64,000 bases of DNA, taken from NCBI GenBank assembly GCA_023442775.1, contig JAEZXH010000021.1, forward strand, positions 113,055-177,054. The letters run 5' to 3'. The notes below the pieces were generated by a model, which saw only the letters and a program-made list of their open reading frames with translations, was not told the origin of the DNA and did no database searches. This DNA is from Bacillota bacterium (GTDB taxonomy: Bacteria > Bacillota > Clostridia > Tissierellales > Peptoniphilaceae). The position numbers and the translations under genes were made by a program. Positions 1 to 8,567 of the stretch are shown here, piece by piece (position 1 is the stretch's first letter; every line of letters begins with the position of its first letter).

Positions 1-1
1 C

Positions 2-1567
2 GAGGGCATCTCCGACATCCGCGACGAGTCGGGGCGCCACGGGATTCGCATCGTCATTGAACTCAAGCGCGACGCCAACCCCGACGTAGTCCTCAACAAT
101 CTCTACAAGAACACCCAACTCCAGACCACCTTCGGCATCATCAACCTCGCCCTCGTCGACGGGGTGCCCAAGGTCTTAAACCTGAAGGAACTCATCCTCT
201 ACTACGTCCGCCATCAGTTGGAAGTCTTGACCCGCCGGGCCCAATACGACCTGGACAAGGCGAAGAAAAGGGCCCACATCATCGAGGGCTTAAAGATTGC
301 CATCGACAACATCGATCGCATCATCGCCATCATTCGCTCCTCCCACACGGACCAAGAGGCGAAGGACCGGTTCCACGCCGAGTTCTCCTTGACCGACCTC
401 CAGGGCCAGGCCATCTTGGACATGCAACTGCGCCGCTTGACGGGGCTGCAACGGGAAAAACTCGATGAAGAGTACAAGGAGCTCATCGCCCAGATTGCCT
501 CCTTGGAAGAACTCTTGGCAAGTCCTCGCCTCATGCGCGAACTCTTAAAGTCAGAACTCGAGGAGATTCGCTCGAAGTATGGCGACCTTCGTCGCACCCA
601 AATCATCCACGATAAGGGAGACATCGACGTCGAGGACATGATTCAGAAAGAAGACGTGGTCATCACCTTGACCGCCTTTGGCTACATCAAGCGGATGCCC
701 GAGGGGACCTACAAGCCTCAAAACCGTGGAGGACAGGGGATTAGCGCCCTCACCACGAGAGAAGAGGACTTCGTCACCGACCTCTACATCCCCTCGACCC
801 ACGACACCATCCTCTTCCTCACCAACGAGGGGCGCGCCTATTCGAAGAAGGCCTATGAAATCCCCTCGACGGGACGCCAGGCCAAGGGGACGGCGATTGT
901 CAACCTCCTCTCCTTGGGGCCCAACGAGAAGGTCAGCGCCGTGGTACCCATTCGCGAGTTCGCCCCCGACGACACCCTTCTCATGTTCACGAAGAAGGGC
1001 ATCGTGAAGAAGACGAGTCTCTCGGAATACGAGAAGATCAACCGCCGCGGCATCAACGCCATCGGTCTTCACGATGACGACGAACTCATCTGCGCCCGCC
1101 AAGTCGCCCCGGGACAAGAATTTCTCCTCGTCTCCAAGAAGGGCAAGGCCATCCGCATCGAAGAGAAGACCTTGCGCGCCATGGGACGCACCGCCCACGG
1201 CGTACGGGCCATGCGCCTTGACGAGGACGACGAAATCGTCGCCGCAGACATTGCCGTCGACGAGAAATATCTCCTCGTCATCTCGGAAAACGGCTATGGA
1301 AAGATGACCCCAGTCTCCGAGTACCGGGTCCAGGGCCGGGGAGGCAAGGGAATTCGCACCTACAAAGTCGTGGAAAAGACCGGGGAACTCATCTCCGCCA
1401 AGGTCATCGACCGGACGGATCAGATTATGATGATCACCCAACAGGGCACGGTGATTCGCATCATGAGTGAAGACATCAGCATCAATGGACGCATCGCCAG
1501 CGGCGTCAAACTCATGAACACCAAGGACAGTAAGATCGTCGCCGTAGCCAAGTACATCGGCGAATAA
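2..1567 (+). CDS. gyrA: DNA gyrase subunit A, 3' part
   Basis: C-terminal two thirds of GyrA; the reading frame is open from base 2, so the start and the active-site tyrosine lie upstream of the window. The visible part begins in the breakage-reunion domain (motif YVRHQLEVLTRRAQYDL), continues through the long coiled-coil arm, and ends with the six-bladed C-terminal DNA-wrapping domain. A GyrA-box relative is seen in QNRGGQG, and further blade repeats follow (QGRGGKGI, NRRGINAIG). Gyrase introduces negative supercoils using ATP with GyrB. The stop is followed by a ribosome binding site (AAGGAGGAAG) for the STAS gene 11 bases on, so cotranscription with the sigma module is possible. Confidence 0.97.
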   Translation, partial: EGISDIRDESGRHGIRIVIELKRDANPDVVLNNLYKNTQLQTTFGIINLALVDGVPKVLNLKELILYYVRHQLEVLTRRAQYDLDKAKKRAHIIEGLKIAIDNIDRIIAIIRSSHTDQEAKDRFHAEFSLTDLQGQAILDMQLRRLTGLQREKLDEEYKELIAQIASLEELLASPRLMRELLKSELEEIRSKYGDLRRTQIIHDKGDIDVEDMIQKEDVVITLTAFGYIKRMPEGTYKPQNRGGQGISALTTREEDFVTDLYIPSTHDTILFLTNEGRAYSKKAYEIPSTGRQAKGTAIVNLLSLGPNEKVSAVVPIREFAPDDTLLMFTKKGIVKKTSLSEYEKINRRGINAIGLHDDDELICARQVAPGQEFLLVSKKGKAIRIEEKTLRAMGRTAHGVRAMRLDEDDEIVAADIAVDEKYLLVISENGYGKMTPVSEYRVQGRGGKGIRTYKVVEKTGELISAKVIDRTDQIMMITQQGTVIRIMSEDISINGRIASGVKLMNTKDSKIVAVAKYIGE

Positions 1568-1578
1568 AGGAGGAAGTT

Positions 1579-1896
1579 ATGCAACTTCAAAGTCACCACG
1601 AAGACCCCACGCGCCTCGTCCTCGTCGTCGAAGGGGATCTCGACATCTCCAGTAGCGAGGACTTCAAGAGACAGAGTGAAAAGGAATACGAAAAGGAGCC
1701 CATGGACGTCCTCCTAGACGCCACGGGGCTCAACTACGTGGATTCCACGGGACTTGGCGCCCTCATTCACCTGTGCCACCTCATGAGAAAAGAGGGCCAC
1801 GTCCTCACCTTGAAGGGGTTAAAACCCTACATCCGCAAACTCTTCACCATCACCCAGATGGAAGAATACTTCCGCTTCGAGGGGGAAGAGGCATGA
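1579..1896 (+). CDS. STAS-domain anti-anti-sigma factor (RsbV/SpoIIAA type)
   Basis: 105 residues, the usual length for a single STAS domain. The conserved phosphoacceptor region is present as YVDSTGLGALIHL with the serine at about residue 56. In the RsbV/SpoIIAA families the unphosphorylated form binds the anti-sigma kinase and frees the sigma factor; phosphorylation of this serine stops that. Start ATG is 8 bases after a strong AAGGAGG. The last codons overlap the next gene (ATG at 1893), giving the order antagonist, anti-sigma, sigma seen in spoIIA and sigB operons. Function as a partner-switch is inferred from order plus family. Confidence 0.9.
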   Translation: MQLQSHHEDPTRLVLVVEGDLDISSSEDFKRQSEKEYEKEPMDVLLDATGLNYVDSTGLGALIHLCHLMRKEGHVLTLKGLKPYIRKLFTITQMEEYFRFEGEEA

Positions 1897-2237
1897 AGCG
1901 CTTTTCCCTCACCATTCCCGCCACCTCTGAGGTCCTCATGATTCCCCGCCTCCTCATGACGGGGATCGCCGCCACCTACGACGTGGACGTGGAGCATCTG
2001 GAAGATATGAAACTTCTCATCACCGAGTGTTGCAATCTCTCCTTCTTAAGCGACGCCGATGAGATCAGTGTCGTCGTCCTCGCCGGCGAAAACCGGGCCA
2101 GCGTCTCCGTTTCCCCGGTGAACCAAGGACTTCTCGACGACGAAGAACAGGCCCTCTCGATGATGATTCTCTCCTCCCTCGCCGATGAGGTCCACTGTGA
2201 GGAGGGAGTCCTTCGCATCGCGCTCTCCATGAGGTGA
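1893..2237 (+). CDS. Short, divergent RsbW/SpoIIAB-like anti-sigma protein
   Basis: 114 residues starting at an ATG that overlaps the STAS stop. Position between an RsbV-like and a SigB-like gene, and the segment EDMKLLITECCNLSFL, which resembles the GHKL N-box (in RsbW: EDMK..VSEAVTNAV), point to an anti-sigma factor. It is shorter than RsbW or SpoIIAB (about 140-160). The N-box asparagine is offset by one residue and I cannot find clear G1/G2 boxes (DxGxG). It may bind its sigma partner without acting as a kinase. Assignment rests mainly on context. Confidence 0.65.
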   Translation: MKRFSLTIPATSEVLMIPRLLMTGIAATYDVDVEHLEDMKLLITECCNLSFLSDADEISVVVLAGENRASVSVSPVNQGLLDDEEQALSMMILSSLADEVHCEEGVLRIALSMR

Positions 2238-2241
2238 GGCC

Positions 2242-3030
2242 ATGAACCTCGAACACTACTACGCGCGCCAAGGAGAACTGAGTAAGGAGGAGCGGAGAGA
2301 ACTCTTCGAGACCTATCAGAAGACGAAGGATCGAGAACTTCGGGATTTTCTCATCGAAGAGCACCTCTACATCGCCGAGATTCTCTCGAAGAAATACGCC
2401 AACCGAGGCATCGATTACGACGACATCTTCCAAGTCGCCTCCATCGGCCTCATCTATGCGGTGGACCGCTTCGATCCCTCGAAGGGCTATGAGTTCTCCT
2501 CCTTTGCCACCCCCACCATCATCGGGGAAATCAAGCGCTATTTCAGAGACAAGGGCTGGGCCATTCGGGTGCCGAGAAGGATTCAGGAGCTCTCGAAGAA
2601 AATCAACAACGCCAAGGTCAACCTCGCTCAAATCCTGCAGCGAAGCCCGACGATTTCTGAAATTGCCGAGTACTTAAACGTCACCACAGAGGAAATCCTC
2701 GAGACCATGGAGGCGAGTAAGGTCTATTCTCCCGCTTCCTTGGACATCACCTTCGAAAACCAAGGAGAGGACCGGGAAATCAACCTCGCCGATCTCATTG
2801 GGGAAGAAGAACCCTACTTCGACCAGATCGAGAGCAACGACTTTCTCCACCGAGCTATGGAAAAGCTCAACGACGTGGAACGAAAGATCCTCATCGATCG
2901 CTACTTCAACAAGAAGACCCAGATTGCCATTGCAAAATCCTTAGACATCTCCCAGATGACCGTCTCCCGCATCGAGAAACGGGTCCTGGAGAAGATGAAA
3001 AAGGAGATTCAAAAGAGCATGAACGAATAG
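2242..3030 (+). CDS. RNA polymerase sigma factor, SigB/SigF/SigG family
   Basis: 262 residues, typical of group 3 sigma factors. Region 2 is clear (YDDIFQVASIGLIYAVDRFD and FSSFATPTIIGEIKRYFRD), then region 3 (VPRRIQELSKKI, with PTISEIAEYLNVTTEEIL), and region 4 with a helix-turn-helix (TQIAIAKSLDISQMTVSRIE). Start ATG lies 4 bases after the anti-sigma stop. Such factors are held by an RsbW/SpoIIAB-type protein and released by the STAS protein; all three genes are here. No sporulation genes occur in the window, so a stress-type role (SigB-like) is as likely as a sporulation role. A terminator closes the operon. Confidence 0.93.
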   Translation: MNLEHYYARQGELSKEERRELFETYQKTKDRELRDFLIEEHLYIAEILSKKYANRGIDYDDIFQVASIGLIYAVDRFDPSKGYEFSSFATPTIIGEIKRYFRDKGWAIRVPRRIQELSKKINNAKVNLAQILQRSPTISEIAEYLNVTTEEILETMEASKVYSPASLDITFENQGEDREINLADLIGEEEPYFDQIESNDFLHRAMEKLNDVERKILIDRYFNKKTQIAIAKSLDISQMTVSRIEKRVLEKMKKEIQKSMNE

Positions 3031-3051
3031 CACCTCCGGGTGCTATTTTTA
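3027..3051 (+). terminator. Rho-independent terminator after the sigma operon
   Basis: Stem ATAGCACC/GGTGCTAT with a 3-4 base loop, followed by five T. The stem includes the sigma factor stop codon. Confidence 0.85.
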
Positions 3052-3090
3052 TATGCTACTATTTTTCTACAAAAGAAGAACAAAAGGCCG

Positions 3091-3099
3091 TGCTATAAT
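3091..3099 (+). promoter_or_regulatory. Extended -10 promoter for the SLH gene
   Basis: TGCTATAAT is an extended -10 element (TGn plus a perfect TATAAT at 3094-3099), 45 bases before the start codon at 3144. No good -35 is seen, as is common for extended -10 promoters. Confidence 0.6.
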
Positions 3100-3143
3100 C
3101 AAAAGTAAGAGTGGTAAAACAAACAAAGATGAAAGGAGAATCT

Positions 3144-5934
3144 ATGAAAGCCAGGTTGAGTCTCGTCCTCGCGACAATTCTTTTGATGAGCTCCTTCTTG
3201 ACCAGTGGTGTCTTTGCCGCCGGAGAGTATGGAAGTTATCAAGATCCACATGGATAACCTTCGGAAGTCAAAACAAAACCTCGTGATTTTGTGGCGATCA
3301 ACATCCTGCTGCGCCCTGATGAAGTCGTGAAAGAGAACCCCACCCTAGAGACCCAAGCGGCGGCTCTCATCAGCCCAAGGTACGGTCAAGCTCCTATTGA
3401 AGGAGCTGGCGCCGTGGGGTATGAGGGTCACAAGGGTCGTGGAGAGGAGGCGGATTTTGGATATGAGTGGGACCGCTTCAATGAGGACGCCAAAAATTCC
3501 GTAAAGGAGTTTCTCGAGGCAGTCCCCGTCACTCGTATCCATCCTATGATCCTCATGGAAAATAGGGAGAATGGGGAAAATATTCCCGCATTCAAGACTT
3601 TCTTAGAGACCTATCACTACAAGAAAGATTCTGAGGGTTTGTGGCGTAATCAAGAGGAACAGCTTCCTCCTTGGACTACGGTGGGAAATATCTATAATGC
3701 CGACTACTTTCAAAACACCTATTTCTGGCGTAGTGGGAAAACCTCTCGTTATTTGACTCTCTCTATGGCAAATGACTGGGAAGAACTTCGACAACAAGGA
3801 GTCCAACCCTTTGCACAAGTTGGGGACTCTTTCACCATGTGGAGCCGGGAAAATCTCCCCGTGGCCCATGTGGATTCGAGGTTTGAGCCCATCGGATATC
3901 GAATCTATGGTACAAATATTGGAACCACAATGTCCGTCGACTATCCCATGAATATGACTCCAAATGCCGTGGGGTCTTTCGATGAAGCGCCCCTCTCCTA
4001 TACCTTGTCTCTTCCGAACAGATGCGAGAATGGAATCGACTCAATTTCCGCCAAGTGAAAGAGATTCCCGTGGACGTACGATCGAAGATTCCTCCATTTC
4101 GGGAAGGGGATTGGATCATCGATCCCCGTAAGGAAGAAAAACTGCTGACCTATCCCATTCCGGGATTTTATCTCTTAAGGGACCAACAGAATTACTCTCC
4201 CAAAACTCCATTTCAGTGGAACATTAGTATCTCTGGGGGGGGCGTCGCCTCGCGGACTTTATCGACTACTACAAACTTCCTGCTCTCTCTGCTGCTAACC
4301 CAATGGAGGGAGATCCCGCACCCACCATTGCCTCTTATGGCACGGGTCCTCTGGACTACAACAATGCACAGAGTCTTAATATCATCATCGATTGGGGCCT
4401 TCGGATTCCCCAGAGTTTTATCATCGAAAAGGGGGATGGAACCCGAAAGGAATACGAAGCTGGTGAGCAACACATTATGGCTTCGGATATGGATTATTTT
4501 CTCTCTAAGGAGATTCTCGACGATCTGAAATACGAAGAGACCTTGGAAAATTACTATGACGAGGAGGGAAATATCTATCCGAAGTACCAGAATCTTCGGA
4601 AAACCTTCTATGATGCCTATGAGGCAGAATATGATAAAGAACATACGACCAAGGACCCCTACACGATCATCCTTGATTCTCCTGTTCACTTTCGGCCTGA
4701 ACTCGTCAAGGGAGATCTCAAGAAAACCGTGGAGGAATTGGAGAAGGAGCTCAATGACCCCAACGGCCTCGTCTATCGAAATGACGAAGAGGAAGGGGTG
4801 TTGATGACGGGAGCCCAGGCCTGGGAGGCCAAGGAACGCGGAGGATTCAAAGCCGTCTATCGTCTGGCTCGTACGGTGAGTTATGATTGGGGCCTTGCAG
4901 AGCTTAATAGAGACAAGTCCTACACCCACCAGTACAAGGACTTCCACACCCTTCTGCCCGCTCCAACCTTGGGAGACGTTCCCTTCTTGGGATGGAAGGT
5001 CGTGGAGGGCCCTAAGGATCTCAAGGGAAAAATCTTCAAGCCGGGAGAGACCTTTAAGGTGACCTACAATGTGGTGCTTAAGGCCCTTTGGAAGGACTCC
5101 ACCACCGATCCTACACCGGAAGAGCCCAAGGAGCCAGATACGCCTATAAATCCCGTGATTCCAGAGGAAAAACCAGGGATTCCCATCCAGTGGACGAAGG
5201 AGTTTCCGAATCTTCCCTCTTGGCCCACCCTCGCCGAGAAACCCGTGCAGGTGAAGGTCCCCATGGCCCTCAATCGAGAAGAGCACCTCGCCTATCTCAT
5301 GGGATACCCCAACGGGACCATTGGACCGGAAAAATCCATCACCCGCGCCGAGGCGGCGACGATTCTCTTCCGTCTCATCACCGACGACGTGCGGGAGAAA
5401 CACCTCACGAAGACGAATGAGTTCACCGACGTGGCAAAAGAACACTGGGCGAATACGGCGATTTCCACCATGAATGCCATGGGGATGCTCAAGGGCTTTG
5501 AGGACGAGACCTTCGCCCCTGAAAAACCCTTGAGTCGAGCAGAGCTTGCCACCATGTGCGTCCGCTTCCTCGACAAAAAGAGCAAGGGAGAAGACTTTTC
5601 AGATACGAAGACGCACTGGGCACGGGAAGCCATCGGCACGGCTCAGGCGAATCATTGGATTCTCGGTTATCCCGACGGAAGCTTCCATCCCGATGAGGCC
5701 ATGAGTCGCGCCGAAGTTGCCGCCCTTTTAAACCGCGTCCTTGATCGCGGTGTCGACGATGAGAAAGACCTTCTTCCCGGCATCAAGGTCTTCTCCGACA
5801 ATCCCAAGGGCACATGGTATTATCTCGATCTCATCGAGGCGACGAACTCTCATTCCTTTACGAGAAAGGACAATGGGAAAGAAGTCTGGAAAGAACTCTT
5901 GAAGGACCCGGACTGGAGTCGCTTTGAGAAATAA
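3144..5934 (+). pseudogene. SLH-domain cell-surface protein, broken by a stop and two frameshifts
   Basis: A well-placed ATG after GAAAGGAG starts a signal peptide (basic MKAR, hydrophobic core, cleavage likely after VFAA). An in-frame TAA at 3255-3257 interrupts the frame after 37 codons, and the same frame continues at once (PSEVKTKPRDF). Around 4008-4016 (a TCTCT stretch) the coding frame changes, giving SSEQMREWNRLNF downstream. It changes again in a run of eight G at 4235-4242 and then stays open to 5934. The C-terminal part carries three S-layer homology motifs (about 5270-5395, 5420-5575, 5595-5740; for example GYPNGTIGPEKSITRAEAA and GYPDGSFHPDEAMSRAEVA). These bind secondary cell-wall polymer. 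The middle part is not recognised. Three lesions favour decay; slippage in the G tract or assembly error are alternatives. Confidence 0.8.
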
Positions 5935-5935
5935 A

Positions 5936-5963
5936 AAAAGCACATCGCGCGATGTGCTTTTTT
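5936..5963. terminator. Bidirectional terminator between the SLH gene and the GNAT gene
   Basis: Stem GCACATCG/CGATGTGC at 5940-5957 flanked by a run of A on the left and T on the right, so it can act for both converging genes. Confidence 0.88.
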
Positions 5964-6449
5964 TCATGGCGTCGAGGTCAGGTCGTAGACGAAGGTGGTT
6001 TCAAATCCGGGAGAAAAAGAGATGGCACTCTTGTTTTCCGCGGTAAATCCCACGTCGGTGAAGAAGGGGCGCATTGGCTCCTTGCAGGCGACGAGCAAGG
6101 TCTTGATCCCCCGAATCTTGGCAAGGTCCATGATGTGGCGCAAGAGGCGGGGATAGAGGGCGCGTCCCTCTTCGCTCTGGTCTCCCATGGAGAGGATGGC
6201 CAGACTCGTCTCCTCCCGGACCTTTTGCTTCGTGTAGAAGGAATCGCGCATCGTGCGGCCTTGGACCGGGCGACAGGAGATGTAGGCGAGAATCTTGTCC
6301 CGCTCTTCGGCGACGAAAAACCACTGGTCGTAGTTGCGAATCCGAAAGAGCAAGGTATCCCGATTGGTCATTTCACGAGTGGTAAAACTCGCAGCTTCTA
6401 GTTCCATGAGGGCATCCACATCCCGCATGCGCGCACGACGGATATTCAT
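5964..6449 (-). CDS. GNAT-family N-acetyltransferase
   Basis: 161 residues with a single acetyltransferase fold. The N-terminal MRDVDALMELEAASF, the central FFVAEERDKILAYISCRP strand and the later helix around RALYPRLLRHIMDLAKIRGI, followed by PMRPFFTDVGFTAENKSAI, match the GNAT pattern, closest by eye to the arylalkylamine-type subgroup. Such enzymes move acetyl from acetyl-CoA to an amine; the substrate cannot be told. Single gene with its own promoter and a shared terminator. Confidence 0.8.
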   Translation of the reverse strand: MNIRRARMRDVDALMELEAASFTTREMTNRDTLLFRIRNYDQWFFVAEERDKILAYISCRPVQGRTMRDSFYTKQKVREETSLAILSMGDQSEEGRALYPRLLRHIMDLAKIRGIKTLLVACKEPMRPFFTDVGFTAENKSAISFSPGFETTFVYDLTSTP

Positions 6450-6483
6450 TCACATTCCTCCCTTACACTAACTCTTATTCTTT

Positions 6484-6513
6484 AGTATACCACGAAAGGA
6501 AAAATTTTGTCAG
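6484..6513 (-). promoter_or_regulatory. Promoter of the GNAT gene
   Basis: Reading the minus strand: CTGACA at 6513-6508, 18-base spacer, TATACT at 6489-6484, about 35 bases before the start codon at 6449. The -35 overlaps the 3' end of the upstream chromate transporter gene. Confidence 0.6.
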
Positions 6514-7079
6514 GATGTTGGTAAGACCATTCCAAGAAGGGGGGTACAGAGAAGCCCGATGGCGGCGCCGACGACGATGAGTTTCATCACGTCCACCTTC
6601 TTCATCATGAGGATGGCCACCACCACAAAACTCAAGAGGGCCACCGGCTCTAAGGGGAGACTCCCATGGGGCACGAGGATGGCGGAGCGGAAGGTGGAGA
6701 GGGCGGCGGTCAAGATGAGGCCGATGACCACCGGGCGCACCCCGCGGATAAAGTTGTCGAGGAAGAGAAATTTTTTCTTCTTCGAGAAGAGAAAGTACCC
6801 GAGGACGAGCATGAGGATGAGCTGGGGGGTGACACAGCCCAAGGTGGCGACGATGGAGCCGGGGAGGCCGGCGATTTTCGTCCCCACGAAGGTGGCGGAG
6901 TTGATGGCGATGGGGCCGGGGGTCATCTGGGAGATGGCGATGAGATCCGTAAATTCCCCATAGCTAATCCATCCTTCTTGTTCCACGACGTAGTGCTGAA
7001 TGAGGGGAATCGTGGCGTAGCCGCCTCCAAAGGCGAAGGCGCCGACCTTTAAGAAGGTCAGGTACAAGGAGAGAAGCAT
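6510..7079 (-). CDS. chrA: Chromate transporter, second half-size subunit
   Basis: 189 residues, one CHR domain with five or six predicted membrane segments. The family signature is at the N terminus (FLKVGAFAFGGGYATIPLI) and QMTPGPIAINSATFVG follows. Half-size CHR proteins are made as pairs with opposite topology and form an anion (chromate) exporter together. The start at 7079 shares one base with the stop of the partner (TAATG), which argues for coupled translation and equal dosage. A longer in-frame start upstream would overlap the partner more and has no ribosome binding site. Confidence 0.88.
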   Translation of the reverse strand: MLLSLYLTFLKVGAFAFGGGYATIPLIQHYVVEQEGWISYGEFTDLIAISQMTPGPIAINSATFVGTKIAGLPGSIVATLGCVTPQLILMLVLGYFLFSKKKKFLFLDNFIRGVRPVVIGLILTAALSTFRSAILVPHGSLPLEPVALLSFVVVAILMMKKVDVMKLIVVGAAIGLLCTPLLGMVLPTS

Positions 7080-7633
7080 TATTGGACCCCCTTTCGTGGC
7101 CAGAAGAGGATGACGCCACACAGGCCGGCAAGGAGAATAAGAAGGCCAGAGTTGACGTGGGTGAAGGTCGAAAGGAGAAAGGCGGCGGCCATGACCACAA
7201 GGCTCACCATCGGGCGCGCTCCCAGAGCCTTTTTCCCCATCCGGTAGGTGGTGATGAGGAGAATGGCACTGACGGCGCCGCCGACGCCGACGAGTCCCGC
7301 GCTAATCCATGGATTGGAGCGAAACTCCACATAGAACATGCTCACCAAGGTGATGATGAGGATGCAGGGAAGGACGCTGGCGAAGAGGGAGACAAAGGCG
7401 CCGAGGGGGCCCTTGAGGCGGTAGCCCGTGAGAAGGGAGGTGGAGATGGCCATGGCCCCTGGCCCGGATTGGGCGAGGGCCACGAGGTCGAGCATCTCCT
7501 CTTCCGAGAGGGCCTCTAACTGGTCGGCGAAGGCGTCCTTGATGATGGGGACGATGGTGTATCCGCCCCCAAAGGTGAGGGCATTGATCTTGAAAAACGT
7601 CCAGAAGAGGCGTCCATAGCTGATTTGTGACAT
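7079..7633 (-). CDS. chrA: Chromate transporter, first half-size subunit
   Basis: 184 residues, one CHR domain. Signature FFKINALTFGGGYTIVPII near the N terminus and ALAQSGPGAMAISTSLLTGY after the first helices. About 30% similar by eye to the next gene, as expected for the two members of a short-chain CHR pair. Start chosen at ATG 7633, which follows GGAAAGGAG; the longer open frame upstream has no ribosome binding site. Substrate could be chromate or another oxyanion; chromate is the family name rather than shown here. Confidence 0.88.
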   Translation of the reverse strand: MSQISYGRLFWTFFKINALTFGGGYTIVPIIKDAFADQLEALSEEEMLDLVALAQSGPGAMAISTSLLTGYRLKGPLGAFVSLFASVLPCILIITLVSMFYVEFRSNPWISAGLVGVGGAVSAILLITTYRMGKKALGARPMVSLVVMAAAFLLSTFTHVNSGLLILLAGLCGVILFWPRKGVQ

Positions 7634-7657
7634 AGGATTCTCCTTTCCATAGGTCCT

Positions 7658-7686
7658 ATTATAGACGAGCCCACCCTTTCTCTCAA
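7658..7686 (-). promoter_or_regulatory. Promoter of the chromate transporter pair
   Basis: Minus strand TTGAGA at 7686-7681, 17-base spacer, TATAAT at 7663-7658, 25 bases before the start codon. Confidence 0.7.
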
Positions 7687-7755
7687 GAAGTGCATAAAGG
7701 AGAAACACTTTGGGTAAAGATGAAAAAGAAAACCTCTCTTCAGAAAGGAGCTAGA

Positions 7756-8331
7756 ATGAAAGATTTACTCGTCGTGTACGCCAATGGATTGGAAGAAGTG
7801 GAAGCGTTGACGGTGGTGGACTTTGCCCGCCGCGCAGGCCTTGAAGTCCTTACCGCAAGCATTCACACCGAGAAGGAAGTCCGCGGCGCCAACGAGATCT
7901 CCATCCTCGCCGACGCTCTCTTCGACGAAGTGGACGTCGACGATTTTCGCGCCATCTATCTCCCCGGTGGCCTCCCAGGGGCGGAAAACCTCAGGGACAA
8001 GGACGAACTCGTCATGGCTCTCCAACGCTTTGCGAAGGAAGGAAAGCTCGTCAGTGCCATCTGTGCCGCTCCCGTGGCCCTCGATCGTGGGGAACTCTTA
8101 ACCGAAGGGCGTTTCACCTGCTATCCCGGCTACGAGGAAAACATCAAGACGAAGGGTCGCCTCGACGAAATCGTCGTGAAGGAAGGCAATGTCATCACCG
8201 GCATGGGCCCGGCTCTTGCCATGGACATGGCCTTTGCCATCATTGAAGAACTGGCGGGCAAAGAAGCGAAGGAATCGGTGATGGAGGGCACCCTCTACAA
8301 CCGCCTCGTCAAGGCCCACCAAGAGGGATGA
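7756..8331 (+). CDS. DJ-1/PfpI (ThiJ/YajL) family protein
   Basis: 191 residues with the DJ-1 fold. The nucleophile elbow is seen as VSAICAAPVAL with Cys103, and the conserved acid that touches it is Glu16 in NGLEEVEALT. IYLPGGLPGAENL is the typical glycine-rich loop. Family members include YajL-type stress proteins and deglycase/chaperone candidates; the closest look is the DJ-1/YajL clade. Start ATG follows GAAAGGAG; the open frame extends further upstream without a ribosome binding site. The stop overlaps the next start (ATGA), beginning a run of five overlapping genes. Confidence 0.9.
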   Translation: MKDLLVVYANGLEEVEALTVVDFARRAGLEVLTASIHTEKEVRGANEISILADALFDEVDVDDFRAIYLPGGLPGAENLRDKDELVMALQRFAKEGKLVSAICAAPVALDRGELLTEGRFTCYPGYEENIKTKGRLDEIVVKEGNVITGMGPALAMDMAFAIIEELAGKEAKESVMEGTLYNRLVKAHQEG

Positions 8332-8567
8332 GCGCCTATCGCGCCCTCTTCATCGCCAGGGATGCTGTGGAGCTCTCCATTGTCGAGACCATCCTCGACG
8401 AGGAGGGCTTCTCCTTTTTCGCCGAGGATGTGGAGCGCGGGGCGATGATGGACCTCTACACCATGGGGTCCGGAGCCGGGAGTATGGTGCGGGTCTTGGA
8501 AGAAGAGTATGAGGAGGCGGTAGAGGCCCTCTGTCGCCTCTTTCCAAAGGAGAGGATTGAAGTATGA
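8328..8567 (+). CDS. DUF2007-type small protein
   Basis: 79 residues. The pattern RALFIARDAVELSIVETILDEEGFSFFAED followed by VRVLEEEYEEAVEAL matches the DUF2007 (putative signal transducing) family, where a short ferredoxin-like alpha/beta fold is expected. Function in this family is unknown. It overlaps DJ-1 upstream by ATGA and the M18 peptidase downstream by ATGA, so it is clearly translated as part of this operon. Confidence 0.75.
   Translation: MSAYRALFIARDAVELSIVETILDEEGFSFFAEDVERGAMMDLYTMGSGAGSMVRVLEEEYEEAVEALCRLFPKERIEV

Noticed and set aside
3255..3257. Programmed readthrough or selenocysteine at the SLH gene stop
   Set aside because: The codon is TAA, not TGA, and no SECIS-like structure or other recoding signal is visible; two more frame breaks follow.
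3053..3286. 77-codon plus-strand frame before the SLH gene
   Set aside because: Out of frame with the clear signal peptide at 3144, covers the promoter, and has no ribosome binding site.
4213..5445. 410-codon minus-strand open frame opposite the SLH gene
   Set aside because: No ribosome binding site and no family pattern; the SLH motifs on the plus strand explain the sequence.
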